A stretch of 55,853 bases of DNA from Bacteroidales bacterium. Lineage in GTDB: Bacteria; Bacteroidota; Bacteroidia; Bacteroidales; F082. Shown piece after piece: positions 37,901 to 46,710 of this stretch. The stretch is taken from positions 1 through 55,853 of the forward strand of contig JAFYNK010000044.1 in the NCBI GenBank assembly GCA_017548125.1. Direction: 5' to 3'. Made by a program: the position numbers and the translations under genes. Below the pieces are notes generated by a model. The model saw only the letters and a program-made list of their open reading frames with translations, did not search any database and was not told the origin of the DNA. The stretch's first letter is position 1. Every line of letters starts with the position of its first letter.

Positions 37901-37923
37901 AAGCTAAGTAAAAACCTTTTCAT
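31930..37923 (-). CDS. Giant secreted modular protein B (anchor-J domains, split PPC-like domain, T9SS C-terminus)
   Basis: 1997 residues. Signal peptide MKRFLLSLMLLVMFAPFALHA. Two copies of an N-terminal beta module (EIVVGNG...PFGNSY.YSW..LVYSG) at about 23-204 and 231-411. Anchor-J domains at about 437-586, 609-764, 944-1094, 1119-1274 and 1397-1560. A RICIN-like beta-trefoil candidate (YRIKSLSTNKYINAFNN) at about 784-919. A PPC-like domain is split: first half about 1286-1370 (GDTWENAIVVSEYPF to GADNYYV), second half about 1566-1600 (TLSMTVPAGTYYLAASATE), with an NEGG repeat and the last anchor-J domain in between. Three Fn3-like repeats (about 1603-1915) precede a T9SS type A domain with SVYPNPATS at about 1924. 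Linkers are EEPEQPVDPEQP-type. Likely surface-exposed adhesin or glycan-binding protein; ligand unknown. Same orientation as C, with its own promoter. Confidence 0.88.
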   Translation of the reverse strand: MKRFLLSLMLLVMFAPFALHADEIVVGNGTGNTNMAPFGNSYAYSWMEMLYQSSEIGQACDITSLSFQCATTGAFGTMTVSEMNVYLAEVTKSQLATGNFTPESDLTLVYSGSNVVIGDEEWETLTLDTPFSYSGNNNLVIVISKSANGNNMNIRWTSDQIAASIMFDFSDSNPDAALFPNASGYTAGNGYLYNQRPIVKLGTGAANPGEGEGEGEGEDEGNENIGTPTHEIVVGSGSNSGSATPFRTTYKYSWCETIYPQNELCEAGTIYSIAYHCATVNNSGYTLSEVDIYLAETSKSVYASSSDWTPESELTLVYSGNNVELGDEEWETFVFDTPFEYSGNNNLVIVIGKKSNTTTTASGLKWFFSAIDEGNVLYTYSDNYSNFGDYPTGAGYDPDYKRANVKIGYTPSEGGNEGGNEGEGSDDNEEEEEGNDNVLFSYDFNDNTMTGWRTIDQDGDGQTWTTSMFDGIDGTSCIVSYTYSGGYLYPDNIIVTETAYTISEDSELSWYKAPMHNSFCYEHYAVVVSTDNETFTNVWEETLEPSNGMEARTLDLSAYAGQTVYVGFRHYDCNGFDGTALLIDNVVLTGSANTEEPEQPVDPEQPESEYVKTFNFDFNDGSLDNFTLIDADGDGLNWGLYEGTGIDGFCIASYSYGVGPNGGYAAFTPDNYIVTNNKYAIVSDSELSYHVSSMFSEYYGIAISTDGENFTMVFEEAYQNNAGDTRTIDLSEYAGKNVYFAVRHFNCTDGYFIILDNIVLTGTAEFVPAPEEPEQPVDPEQPEEPTVAQYRIKSLSTNKYINAFNNEAHSGGAFGGVGVADYAESNAQIFTLEEAGNNKYYLLSADGYYVKCWSWNVDAYSTTDKTAIEMVDAGNETFTIKNCDNNKYFKVEYIADGGEYFIFADCNGSNGTIETWSLEAIENNEGGDDNEGEGGEGNEGEETEDGIVFFYDFNDGTFNGMTAIDKDGDGINWMMYDGGGIDASYAVSSWTYGMYTPENYLITSEAYTIKEGDYLEWYISTTDAWYYQDIYGVVVSVDGENFVTVMEENIAAATVGYEVRTADLSQYAGQTVHIGFVHKNGGYNSNGIAIDNVKYVSSTDTEEPEQPVDPEQPEDPELSTLFFFDFNDGTMDGWRAIDQNNDTYTWDMLYYEGVDATACIVDYAYIGASLTPDDIIVTETAYQIAEGSELSWFVAPKDPYTYNQDHYAVVISTDNETFTNVWEETLNSVSSFVERTLDLSDYAGQTVYVGFRHYNCSGASAEAVLIDNVKLTGIGGSIDPVEPEVAEGDTWENAIVVSEYPFSSTPDYANLNNDYTLPGETQDGADAIYKLTFASETAFNAAIVGANGKLALYAEDFNGEDGPGADNYYVNEGGNEGGNEGGNEGGNEGGNEGGNEGGEITTSFSENFNAYGSNTSNINGWRIFQYDTDDYNWITGNTYGITGPDNTTCIHSLSYAAGSLTPDNFIVTTSQYAITSTSTFTFDVSPMNYSYIYDKYGVVVSEDNESWSVIYSESFDENSEQGYVTRTVNLSSYAGKNIYIGLRHYDCDGDWATGVLVDNIVLSDGSKRNGGNTLSMTVPAGTYYLAASATEAFTVNIDLEGAPQIAKVSFEVEVLSSNSAKTTARPNQYTAEYHYSVYEATEVEAAGGVEALALELREDETPYTEVDVWTWEWFSPETEYYIIGTAMNEAGEWGPTTFVTFTTPEEEIEYGTAEVAAETTTINATSVVVATTANENTNEYHIGTVSKALFDYMGEDVVVASLRNDGNPYTGNNTHTFNNLNPSTEYVVVVTANNEGGEWGTTTIVSFTTLDSDPEPQIAEVAIVVEEITATSVKTTATPNEFAVGYTYSIYEKAEVDAAGADAIAAELQAEGISYTEVDVWTWNELTPETEYYFIGTAQNAAGEWGPTTVVSFTTTPDGLIELNSMVSVYPNPATSVIFVKYDSNAQVSLIDMTGRCVKATEISGDATINVEDLEKGMYIIKIQDGDNTMIHRVVVK
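33731..33812 (-). repeat. 12-base coding repeat encoding NEGG units
   Basis: About seven tandem copies of GGNE in protein B, placed at the junction between the PPC-like half-domain and the inserted anchor-J domain. Period 12 keeps the frame when copy number changes. Confidence 0.85.
35165..35570 (-). repeat. RICIN-like module of B, near-identical to 45660-46075 in C
   Basis: About 96 percent identical at DNA level over at least 330 bases by direct comparison, including synonymous positions. Confidence 0.85.
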
Positions 37924-38010
37924 AATTTAAAATTTATTTAAGTGATTAATGTTATAATCGTAAAAAATCGTTTTCAATAATTGAATAAGCCCATTTCTTC
38001 TTAAAGCTTG

Positions 38011-38018
38011 CAAATTTA
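38011..38018 (-). promoter_or_regulatory. -7 box of protein B
   Basis: CAAATTTA on plus, TAAATTTG on minus, about 88 bases upstream of the ATG. Confidence 0.45.
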
Positions 38019-38086
38019 AAAACAAATTTCAAATAATAAAAAAAATATGAGTAAAAAATTATCGAATAAACTGATATTTTTAAAAC

Positions 38087-38117
38087 GAAAAAAGGCAGTC
38101 CGAAGACCGCCTTTTTT
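38087..38117 (-). terminator. Terminator of protein C
   Basis: GGCAGTC and GACCGCC pair with one mismatch around CGAA, flanked by A-run and T-run of six; lies about 25 bases after the stop of C. Confidence 0.85.
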
Positions 38118-38139
38118 AAGCTTTAGAATTTTAGAATTC

Positions 38140-41100
38140 TTATTTAACCACTGTGATACGTTTTACAGCGACACCGTTTTCTGTAGCGATGCGTACCATA
38201 TAAACGCCAGCTTCATATTCAGCCATGTTGATAACTTCGTTGTTTGAAGTAACGTTGTTTTCATACATAACTTGACCTAAAGCATTTGTGATTGTAATTT
38301 GAGTCATAGCGTCAGCTGTGATGTTTAAGTTGCCCTTAGTTGGGTTAGGATAAACGATCATGCCGTTAACGCCGTTTTCGTCGATAGCTGTAACTTCAAC
38401 TACTACATAGTTTTGATCTGAGTTGTAAGCTGTTGCAGGTTCTGATTCGCATTCTTCGCCGTTGTTTGTATAAACAGCTGTAACTTGGTAGTAGTATGTA
38501 CCTTCGTCAACTACGTCGAAGTATGAACCTACTGTGCTTTCGCCAACGAGTTCGAAGTTGTTAGCAGAAGTACCGCGGTAGATGTTGTAGTGTTCGAATG
38601 TTTCGCCTCTTGATTTGCCCATAGCAGCGAATGAACCTTCACTTGTTGTGTATTCATAGTCTAAAGCTTTGAGTTCTGAGGTTTCAGCTTTAGCGCTGCT
38701 TGAAACCATAGCGCGGATCATCCAAGTGTCGTACAAGCCGTAAGAAGCAACGTCTTCCCATACAGAGCCGTCCATTGAGATCCAGCGGCCGTTAGGATCG
38801 CCAGTGTCTGAGCAGCATGATGCTGGGTAGTTAGTGCCTTGGCCAGTGCTGAAGATAACCCAGATGTTTTCTGTTACGTCGATAGGAAGAGCGCTTGTCA
38901 AGTCGTATTCAACGAATGCGCCAACGCCTGTTGTTGCATATTGTTGTGTGTGAACCAATGTGCCAGGAGCTGTTGTGCCGCCGTAGTAGATGTTGATGTC
39001 ACCTTCTGATTGAGCGAAGTCGAAGATAGAGACTTTAGTCAAGAACATGCCGTCGTAAGCGTTGAGAGATGCTGCTGGGAACATGATACCCCAGTAGAAT
39101 GATGCTGGGCCGCCGATGCCGTCTTGGTTAACGCCGTTGTCGTAGTATAACCATTCAGCTTCTGCTGCTTCGTAAGGCCAGATCAATTGAGCGCCTAATG
39201 TGCCGTTTTCATTGTATGTGCATTGACCGAAGAGTTTTTCAGGAGCTGCGCAGCTTTCTTCTTCTTCAAATTTAACTGTTATATCTTGTGAGCAAGACAT
39301 AGCATAGTAAGTAGCGTCTAATTCGCCGCCGTAAACGACTCTTACTTCGTATTCGTGTTCACCTTCTGTGATTTGAGTATCGGTGTATGATTCTGCGTTG
39401 AGAGGTTCTTCTGTGAGGAGTTCACCATCGCGGTAGAGCATGATACCGAGAGCTTCAGCATTAGAGATTTCTGGATCAACTGGATCAACTGGATCGACTG
39501 GATCTTGACCTTCGCCTTCAACGAAAGCGCGGATTTGCCATGAGCCATACCAGCCAGTGCCGAAGAATTCGCTGTCGAACCATGTAGCGCCATCGTCTGT
39601 TGAGATCCAACGACTGTTAGGATCGCCGCAGTCAGCTGAGTGAGCTGCTACGTAGTAACCTGTAGTATTTGAGAATTGGATCCAGAGGTTTTCTGTAGCG
39701 TCAATTGTGATAGGTGTTGTCAATTCAAATTCTTGGTAAGTAAATGAATCTGTAGCGTTGTATGTTTGAACGTGAACCATTGTACCTGGAGCATATTCAC
39801 CGCCTTTGTGGATACTGAAAGCACCTTCATGAGTGTCATAGACGTACATAGATACTTTTGTGATTTGTGTTCCGTGGTAAGCTGTGATAATGTCAGCTGG
39901 GAACATGATAGCCCAGTTGAATGTTGTTGGTTCCCATGTGTTGTAATCCATCATACCGAATGCTGATTCGTTAACGCCTGAGTCGTAGAACAACCATTCG
40001 CCGTCGCCATCTCTCTTAGCTGATGATGTCAAGCTTACGTTGTCGAGTTTAATCCAAGCTTGGTTTGTACAGTTGTAGTGACGGAATGCGATGTAGATAG
40101 CTTGACCAGCGTAATTGCTGAGGTCGATTTCTTTGTTGAACCATTCGCCTTGTAATGAACCTTCGTATTCAGGAGCACCAGCGTTTAATGTTTCTTCAAA
40201 AATGATTGAGAAGTCAGCTGCTTCATTGCCTGTTGTAGAAACTGCAACAGCATAGTGTTCTGCATCGTATGTTCTGTCGTGTGAGCTGATGCTGAATGTG
40301 AGTTTTGAATCAGCTGTCATAGTGTATTTGACATCTGATACGAGGTAGTTGTTTGGATACAAAGCGCCGTATTGGTTATCGTATGATATTGAAGCTGCAC
40401 AGTAAGTGTCGTTAATACCGAAGCCTTGGTTAGCAAATTCAGAAGTGTTCTTCCATGTGTTGCCGTCACCGTCACCGTCGATTGTTGTCCATCCGTAGAG
40501 AGCGCCGTTATCGAAGTTTGTTGAGAACTCATATACAGGTTCTGCATAGACTGGGAGTGTCCATGTTAAAACAGGGTTGCCACTTTCAACGCTTGCTGTC
40601 AAGTTTGTTACGCCAGCATAGTTGTCACAAGCTCTGTATGTCCATGTGTATTCCATCATTTCGTCAACGCCGTTAGGAAGAACTGTTGTCTTGTATTCTT
40701 GACCTTCTATTAATGATGTAACATCGATTTGATAGTATTTTTCTGTAACGTTTTGTGCTACTGTTGTACCATCGAGGAGGATGTTGAAGCTTGAGCTGTT
40801 TTCGTAAGTCCACATAGCCCATGCTGTTGGTGAAACGTAGAGACCTTCTTGGAGTTCTGGCATTTTTTCTAATGTACATTCAATTGTTGTAGCTTCCATG
40901 ATTTCCATTACTTCTGCTGTAGCGCATGAGTAATATCCGTCTAAAGCTATTGTCAATTCGTATGTACCTTTACGGAAGCTTGTCCATTCGTAATTGCCTG
41001 TTGCGTCTAATGTTGTTTCGTAAACGTATGTTGGTTCATTTACATTTACCAATGTTACTGTTGTACCTGCAACTGAAGCGTTGTCGTCAGCTGTGATGTT

Positions 41101-44100
41101 AACAGCAACTGTAGTGATCATGTCTTTGTCGATGCTGTTTGACCAAACGATTTCTGAAGCTACTGGGATTGGACCGTCTGATTCTGTTGCAGAAATAACA
41201 ACGTTGTCGATACCAACGCCGAATGTGTAGTAGTCTTCCATGTTGAAAGCAACGTAGATAGTCTTGCCTGAGTATTCAGCGAGGCTGATGATTTGGCCGT
41301 TCCACATTGAGTTGTCAACTCTGCCGTTGTTCCAGAGTTCTGTCCAAGGACCTGTTGGTGATTCGCTGCACATAACTCTCAAGAGGTTAGATTCACCGCC
41401 GAGTAAACCTGGAGTGATATATTTGAACTCGAGTGTTGTGTTCAATGATCTTGACAAGTCGATAGCTGGAGTTACTAAATAATAGTTGTTAGCTTCTGAT
41501 GAGTTGGCAACAGAGTAGATAGCATTTGAACCAGCGTATGGAGTGTAGATGCCGAGGCTGTTTAATACTGCCCAGTTACCATATTGGTTAGCTGTTGCTG
41601 GTACTGAATATGTTGTCCAACCTTCTGGAGTGCTCATTACGCTGCATGATTCGAAGTCTTCGCTGATGTGGTAGATTGTACCGCCGCGACCTTCTTCTGT
41701 TTCATCTTCTTGTGCTGTGTACATAGCAGCAACGCCCCATCTGTAAACGCCTGATGTAGCTTCTGCCCATGTTGCATCTTGGTATGTTGTTTCTGTTAAG
41801 TTGTCTGCAATAACAATAGGATTGTTGTTTCCGTTAGCTCTATAAACTCTGTAGCTGTGGAAGTTGTATCCTTGTTCTGAATCTCTGTTGATGTGTTTTG
41901 TTTCACCTGACTTAGCATCTGAGATAGCGAGTCTTCTCATGCTTTCCCAGCTCCAAGCAACGTCAACGTTATTGCCGTTTTCAACTGCTACTACTTGAGC
42001 GACAGGGTTGAGGCCGTTGTTGTTGTCTTCTTCGTTGTTGTTAACAACGTTGATGTCAACTGTGAATGCTTCTGTAGCTGAAGCAACGAGGTAGTAAGTA
42101 CCTGCTGGAACTGTCATTTCGATAGTCTTGTTTTCGCTTCTCTTAGCTGTACCTTCTGATAAAACGATATTGTCAATCATGACACCTTGAGCATCATTGC
42201 CATCACAGTCATAGTGACGGAAGCCAATATAAACGTTTTTGCCTGCGTAAGCGCTGAGGTCAACGACTTTTTCGCTATATTCAGACCATGCTTCAAATCT
42301 TTCTGACCATACAACAGTCCAGTTTTCATTATCTTCTGAAACGACAACACCGTAATTGTCATGGAAGTAACCTGCAGACTCTGGTTGTGATACGAATGTC
42401 AATGTTGTGTTAGCTGTGATAGAATATTGTGATGTTGTTACAATATAATTATCTGGCCAAAGGATTTGTGATGCGTATGAACTTGAATGTAAGCAGTAAG
42501 AACCGTCTGGACCTGTGATACCCCAAGCATTCTTCAATGCCCAGTTGTAAGCGTCATTGTCGTTTTGGAATGTTCTCCAACCATCCATATTGCCATCATT
42601 GAAGTCTTCTGATAATGAAACTTCAACTTCTGGATTTTCTGGTTGTTCAGGTTCTTCTGGTTGTTCAGGTTCTTCATTACCATCTGTTAATGTGATGTTG
42701 TCGAACATGAGACGGAGACCGTCTGAACAGTTGAAGTGACGTAAACCGATGTGGATTTCTTGTCCTGCGTATGCGCTGAGGTCGATTGTCTTATTATCTG
42801 AATAACCTTGGCCTGTGCCTGTTAATTCTTCTTCAAATATAGATGTAAAGTTAACACCGTCTGTAGAAACGATCACTGAATAATATTCACCATATTGCCA
42901 TGTCAAGTCGAATGTCAATTGTGATTCTGCTGTGATAGCATATTTTTCAGTTGTGTAGATGTAGTTATCTGGATTTAAAATACCAATGCCGATGATGTAT
43001 GACTCAGAAGCGAGGCTTGTTGTGCCGCCGATGCCATAAGCGTAGCAGTTCCAGTTTTGACCGTCGCCGTCAGCGTCGATTGTTGTGAATGCGCTTAAGT
43101 CAGAATCATTGAAGTCGAACATGAAAGTTGTTAAACCTGCTGGTTGTTCTGGATCTACTGGAGTTTCTGGATCAACTGGTTGTTCTGGTTCTTCTGTTGA
43201 GCCGTTTGTCAATTCAACGTTGTCAACTAAAACGCCTGTAGCGTTAGAACCGTTGCACATGTAGTGACGGAAACCGATATAAACTGTTTGACCTGCGAAA
43301 TAGTCGAGGCTTACTGTTCTTTCTTCAAAATCGTAAGATGGAGTCAATGTTTCTTCCCAGATTTCCAAGAATGAGATGCCGTCTGTTGAACCTACAACTG
43401 CATAGTGGTCGTTGCAATATCCTGCTGATGCGTCTTGTGGTTTAACTAACCAATTAAGTACAGAACCTTCTGTGATGTCGTATGCTGTAGTTGTAACAAC
43501 ATAGTTGTCTGGATATAAAGCAGATCCGATATATGAGTCTGAGTGGAGGCAAGGTGTTCCTTCATAACCTGTATATGTGCCCATACCGTCTGATACTTCC
43601 CATGCGTATGTGTCATTATCTTGGTCTATTGTTCTCCAGCCGTTCATTGATTGATCGTTGAAGTCATAGAAGAATGATGTGTATGTTGGTGTATAGCCAG
43701 GAACGTAGAAGTTGCTTGTGCCAGGACCGTTTTCACCGTAGAAGTCTTCTGTGTATAAAGAAACCTTAGCATTAGCGCCAGTAACTGTAGCGTTGATTGT
43801 TGTTTCTTCAGCGAAAGTGAGTTTGTAAGCTGCATCAGGACCATTAGAGCCGCTGCCTGGTAATGAATAGTCATTTTTCAAGTTAGCGAAGTCAGGTGTT
43901 GATGTGAATGGATATGATGTAACTTCGATAGCGTTTTGCCATGTGTCGCCTTCTGCCAATTCAACTTCTGGTTCTTCTGGTTCAACAGGTTCTGGAGTTG
44001 TAGCGTTGCTGTAACCTAATTTAACGTTAGGTCTTTGGTAGCTAGCTGAACCGTTGTTTGCTGGATAGTTACCGAATGAAGCATTGTTGTCATCACTGGT

Positions 44101-46710
44101 GTACATTATTGAGTTATATTCAGTTGGAACATAGAACCATTTAATAGCGTTGTTGTATTGAGCTGAGTTTTTGCCAACTGCTATAACGAGGTTTTTATTG
44201 CCGCTGAATTCGTATGGTGTGTCTAATACGAATGTTTCCCATTCTTCTTCACCAATTACGATGTCGCTGCCTGAGTAAACCAATGTAAGTTCGCTTTCTG
44301 GAGTCCAGTCGCTTGATGAAGCGATTTCTTCTCTTGTTGTTTCACCGATGTAGATGTTGACATTAGAGAATGTCATTTGTGTTGTGCCAACTGTAGCGCA
44401 GTTATAAGCGATAGAGTTGATTGTGAAAGCTTGGTTGCCTATTTCGCTTAATGGGTAGATAGCTTCAACCCATGAGTTGCAGTATGAATTTCTGAAAGGA
44501 GCAACAGAAGTTTGGTATGTACCGTCGCCGATAACTAATTCGCCTTCAGCTGTTTCTGGTTCTTCTGGATCAACAGGTTGTTCTGGGTCAACAGGTTGTT
44601 CTGGTTCTTCTGTGTTTTCAGAACCTACATATTTAACGTTGTCGATAGCGATACCGTTTGAGTTATAACCGCCGTCTTTATGAACGAATCCGATGTAAAC
44701 AGTTTGACCAGCATATTGTGAAAGGTCAGCTGTTCTTACTGCATAACCCATTGTTGGTGCTGTGAAAGTTTCTTCCATAACAGTTTCAAAGTTTTCACCG
44801 TCTGTAGAAACAACAACGCCATAGATGTCTTGATAGTAGAATGCATCTGTTGTGTTGACATACCATTCTAAGTAATCGCCGTTGTTGATTGTGTAAGCTT
44901 CTGTTGTAATCAAATAGTTTTCAGGAGTGTACATGCCGTATGTCCATGAAGATACAGCGTATGTTCCGTCAACGCCACCACCGTCATACATCATCCATTC
45001 AACGCCGTCGCCGTCTTTGTCGATAGATCTCATGCCGTTGAATGTTCCGTCGTTGAAGTTATAGAAGAATGAAGCTGTGTTTTCTGGTTGTTCTGGGTCA
45101 ACTGGTTGTTCAGGTTCTTCTGTATTGCCGCCTGTCAAAACGATGTTGTCCAAAACGATGTAGTAACCGTCTGTGCAGTTGAAGTGACGAATAGCGAAAT
45201 AAAGGTTCTTGCCTGCGTAAGCGCTGAGGTCAATAGTTTTTGTTTCGCCAGCGTTGTTTTGATATGCTTCTTCGAAAACCATAGTGAAGTTAGCGCCGTC
45301 TTCTGAAACAGCAATGCCATAGTATTCGCTGAACATGCAGCTTACATGGTATGATAATTCAGAATTTTCAGAAATAGCATATTTGCTGTTTGTGATGATG
45401 TAGTTGTCTGGTGTGAATGCTGCATAACCGCCGTTAGGGCTTACTCCGTATGAGTATGAAGCGATGCCGAAACCGCCGATGCCAGTGCCTTCAAATAAAT
45501 CCCAGTTTAATCCGTCGCCGTCAATGTCGAAGAGTGTGAAGCTGTCGAGAGAACCGTCGTTGAAGTCGAATGAGAATGTTGAAGCCCATCCTTCTGCTGG
45601 TTCTTCTGTTTCTGGCATAACTGGACCTTGTGGTTCTTCAGGTTGTTCTGGTTCCATTGCTTCAGCAGCTTCGAGGCTCCATGTTTCGATTGTGCCGTTG
45701 CTGCCGTTGCAGTCAGCGAAGATGAAGTATTCACCACCGTCAGCGATATATTCAACTTTGAAGTATTTGTTGTTTGAGCAGTTCTTGATTGTGAATGTTT
45801 CGTTACCTGCATCAACCATTTCGATAGCTGTCTTGTCTGTTGTGCTGTAAGCGTCAACGTTCCATGACCAGCATTTTACGTAGTAACCATCTGCTGAGAG
45901 GAGATAGTATTGGTTGTTGCCAGCTTCTTCGAGTTTGAAGATTTGAGCATTGCTTTCTGCATAGTCAGCTACGCCAACGCCACCGAATGCGCCGCCTTCA
46001 TGCTTTGTATTGTTGAAAGCGTTGATGTACTTGTCTGTAGAAAGAGATTTGATACGATAATAAGCAACTGTTGGTTCTTCTGGTTGTTCTGGTTCTTCAA
46101 CTGTGCCTGTTCCTAATTTGATGTTAGGACGTCTGTTGAGTGCGTAACCAGCGCCTGCAAATTGGCTTTCTGCATTTGGATATAAAGCGCCAGCTGGGTT
46201 GCTATCGCTGAATTCTAACAAAATGCTGTTTGCAAGTGTTGTGTAAGCCCATGTGATGTTTAAATTCGTATGGTCGCTTTTTGAAACCACAACAGCGAGG
46301 TTGTTTTCACCGCTGTAAGCGAAAGGTGTGCTGAGTGTGAATGTTTCCCATTCTTCATCACCGATGCTAACGCCGCTTCCTTCATAAACCAAAGTGAGGT
46401 CTGATTCAGCTGTGAAGTTACCTGATGTTAATGCTGCTTTGCTTACTTCTGCGAGGTAAATCTTGAGATCTACTGCGTAGTTGTAATCTGCAGATGGGTT
46501 TGTACAGTTAAAAGCCAAAGATGTGATGTCACATGCTTGACCGATTTCACTGCTTTGGTAGAGCATTTCTACCCAAGAGTAACTGTAACAATTTCCGAAC
46601 GGAGCAATGTTGGTTGTGCTCGTTCCGTTGCCGACGATAATTTCATCGGCTCTCAATGCGAATGGTGAAAATAACACCAAAAGCATCAAACTTACTAGAA
46701 ATTTTTTCAT
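38140..46710 (-). CDS. Giant secreted modular protein C (anchor-J domains, split PPC-like domain, T9SS C-terminus)
   Basis: About 2856 residues from ATG 46710 (MKKFLVSLMLLVLFSPFALRA); the frame extends 24 codons further but without signal-peptide logic. Order: N-terminal beta module (about 20-201), RICIN-like module (212-350), anchor-J domains (378-527, 547-695), second beta module (722-900), PPC-like first half (917-995, ending TSNFYV), three anchor-J domains (1010-1168, 1192-1340, 1362-1522), PPC-like second half (1523-1558, EMTVPAGTYYLVASATE), Fn3 (1567-1663), divergent cleaved-adhesin domain (1673-1842), carboxypeptidase-regulatory-like domain (1868-1952), Fn3, anchor-J (2058-2228), two related beta modules ending QIRAFVEGEGQ and MIRAMVSSS (2233-2400, 2480-2670), Fn3, and a T9SS type A domain with IVYPNPTKGNLNI (about 2780-2856). 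Probably exported through T9SS to the surface. Ligand unknown. Head-to-tail with B. Confidence 0.88.
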   Translation of the reverse strand: MKKFLVSLMLLVLFSPFALRADEIIVGNGTSTTNIAPFGNCYSYSWVEMLYQSSEIGQACDITSLAFNCTNPSADYNYAVDLKIYLAEVSKAALTSGNFTAESDLTLVYEGSGVSIGDEEWETFTLSTPFAYSGENNLAVVVSKSDHTNLNITWAYTTLANSILLEFSDSNPAGALYPNAESQFAGAGYALNRRPNIKLGTGTVEEPEQPEEPTVAYYRIKSLSTDKYINAFNNTKHEGGAFGGVGVADYAESNAQIFKLEEAGNNQYYLLSADGYYVKCWSWNVDAYSTTDKTAIEMVDAGNETFTIKNCSNNKYFKVEYIADGGEYFIFADCNGSNGTIETWSLEAAEAMEPEQPEEPQGPVMPETEEPAEGWASTFSFDFNDGSLDSFTLFDIDGDGLNWDLFEGTGIGGFGIASYSYGVSPNGGYAAFTPDNYIITNSKYAISENSELSYHVSCMFSEYYGIAVSEDGANFTMVFEEAYQNNAGETKTIDLSAYAGKNLYFAIRHFNCTDGYYIVLDNIVLTGGNTEEPEQPVDPEQPENTASFFYNFNDGTFNGMRSIDKDGDGVEWMMYDGGGVDGTYAVSSWTYGMYTPENYLITTEAYTINNGDYLEWYVNTTDAFYYQDIYGVVVSTDGENFETVMEETFTAPTMGYAVRTADLSQYAGQTVYIGFVHKDGGYNSNGIAIDNVKYVGSENTEEPEQPVDPEQPVDPEEPETAEGELVIGDGTYQTSVAPFRNSYCNSWVEAIYPLSEIGNQAFTINSIAYNCATVGTTQMTFSNVNIYIGETTREEIASSSDWTPESELTLVYSGSDIVIGEEEWETFVLDTPYEFSGNKNLVIAVGKNSAQYNNAIKWFYVPTEYNSIMYTSDDNNASFGNYPANNGSASYQRPNVKLGYSNATTPEPVEPEEPEVELAEGDTWQNAIEVTSYPFTSTPDFANLKNDYSLPGSGSNGPDAAYKLTFAEETTINATVTGANAKVSLYTEDFYGENGPGTSNFYVPGYTPTYTSFFYDFNDQSMNGWRTIDQDNDTYAWEVSDGMGTYTGYEGTPCLHSDSYIGSALYPDNYVVTTTAYDITEGSVLNWLVKPQDASAGYCNDHYAVVGSTDGISFLEIWEETLTPSYDFEERTVSLDYFAGQTVYIGFRHYMCNGSNATGVLVDNVELTNGSTEEPEQPVDPETPVDPEQPAGLTTFMFDFNDSDLSAFTTIDADGDGQNWNCYAYGIGGTTSLASESYIIGIGILNPDNYIYTTEKYAITAESQLTFDLTWQYGEYYSVIVSTDGVNFTSIFEEELTGTGQGYSDNKTIDLSAYAGQEIHIGLRHFNCSDGLRLMFDNITLTDGNEEPEQPEEPEQPENPEVEVSLSEDFNDGNMDGWRTFQNDNDAYNWALKNAWGITGPDGSYCLHSSSYASQILWPDNYIVTTSQYSITANTTLTFVSQPESAGYFHDNYGVVVSEDNENWTVVWSERFEAWSEYSEKVVDLSAYAGKNVYIGFRHYDCDGNDAQGVMIDNIVLSEGTAKRSENKTIEMTVPAGTYYLVASATEAFTVDINVVNNNEEDNNNGLNPVAQVVAVENGNNVDVAWSWESMRRLAISDAKSGETKHINRDSEQGYNFHSYRVYRANGNNNPIVIADNLTETTYQDATWAEATSGVYRWGVAAMYTAQEDETEEGRGGTIYHISEDFESCSVMSTPEGWTTYSVPATANQYGNWAVLNSLGIYTPYAGSNAIYSVANSSEANNYYLVTPAIDLSRSLNTTLEFKYITPGLLGGESNLLRVMCSESPTGPWTELWNNGRVDNSMWNGQIISLAEYSGKTIYVAFNMEDYYTFGVGIDNVVISATESDGPIPVASEIVWSNSIDKDMITTVAVNITADDNASVAGTTVTLVNVNEPTYVYETTLDATGNYEWTSFRKGTYELTIALDGYYSCATAEVMEIMEATTIECTLEKMPELQEGLYVSPTAWAMWTYENSSSFNILLDGTTVAQNVTEKYYQIDVTSLIEGQEYKTTVLPNGVDEMMEYTWTYRACDNYAGVTNLTASVESGNPVLTWTLPVYAEPVYEFSTNFDNGALYGWTTIDGDGDGNTWKNTSEFANQGFGINDTYCAASISYDNQYGALYPNNYLVSDVKYTMTADSKLTFSISSHDRTYDAEHYAVAVSTTGNEAADFSIIFEETLNAGAPEYEGSLQGEWFNKEIDLSNYAGQAIYIAFRHYNCTNQAWIKLDNVSLTSSAKRDGDGEWLFYDSGVNESAFGMMDYNTWEPTTFNWAIMFPADIITAYHGTQITKVSMYVYDTHEGAFSIHKGGEYAPGTMVHVQTYNATDSFTYQEFELTTPITIDATENLWIQFSNTTGYYVAAHSADCGDPNSRWISTDDGATWFDSEFFGTGWYGSWQIRAFVEGEGQDPVDPVDPVDPEISNAEALGIMLYRDGELLTEEPLNAESYTDTQITEGEHEYEVRVVYGGELDATYYAMSCSQDITVKFEEEESCAAPEKLFGQCTYNENGTLGAQLIWPYEAAEAEWLYYDNGVNQDGIGGPASFYWGIMFPAASLNAYDGMFLTKVSIFDFAQSEGDINIYYGGTTAPGTLVHTQQYATTGVGAFVEYDLTSALPIDVTENIWVIFSTGQGTNYPASCCSDTGDPNGRWISMDGSVWEDVASYGLYDTWMIRAMVSSSAKAETSELKALDYEYTTSEGSFAAMGKSRGETFEHYNIYRGTSANNFELVGESTVGSYFDVVDEGTYYYQVTAVYTNNGEECESEPATAYNSDQNYVVVEVTAIDENGVNGMIVYPNPTKGNLNITADAMTQITITNALGQVMYENNVTSNNEVINMAEYEAGVYMVRIATENGVAVKRITVVK
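45660..46075 (-). repeat. RICIN-like module of C, near-identical to 35165-35570 in B
   Basis: See the partner copy; differences are few and scattered, and neighbouring domains are much less alike, which points to gene conversion or recent transfer of this module. Confidence 0.85.
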
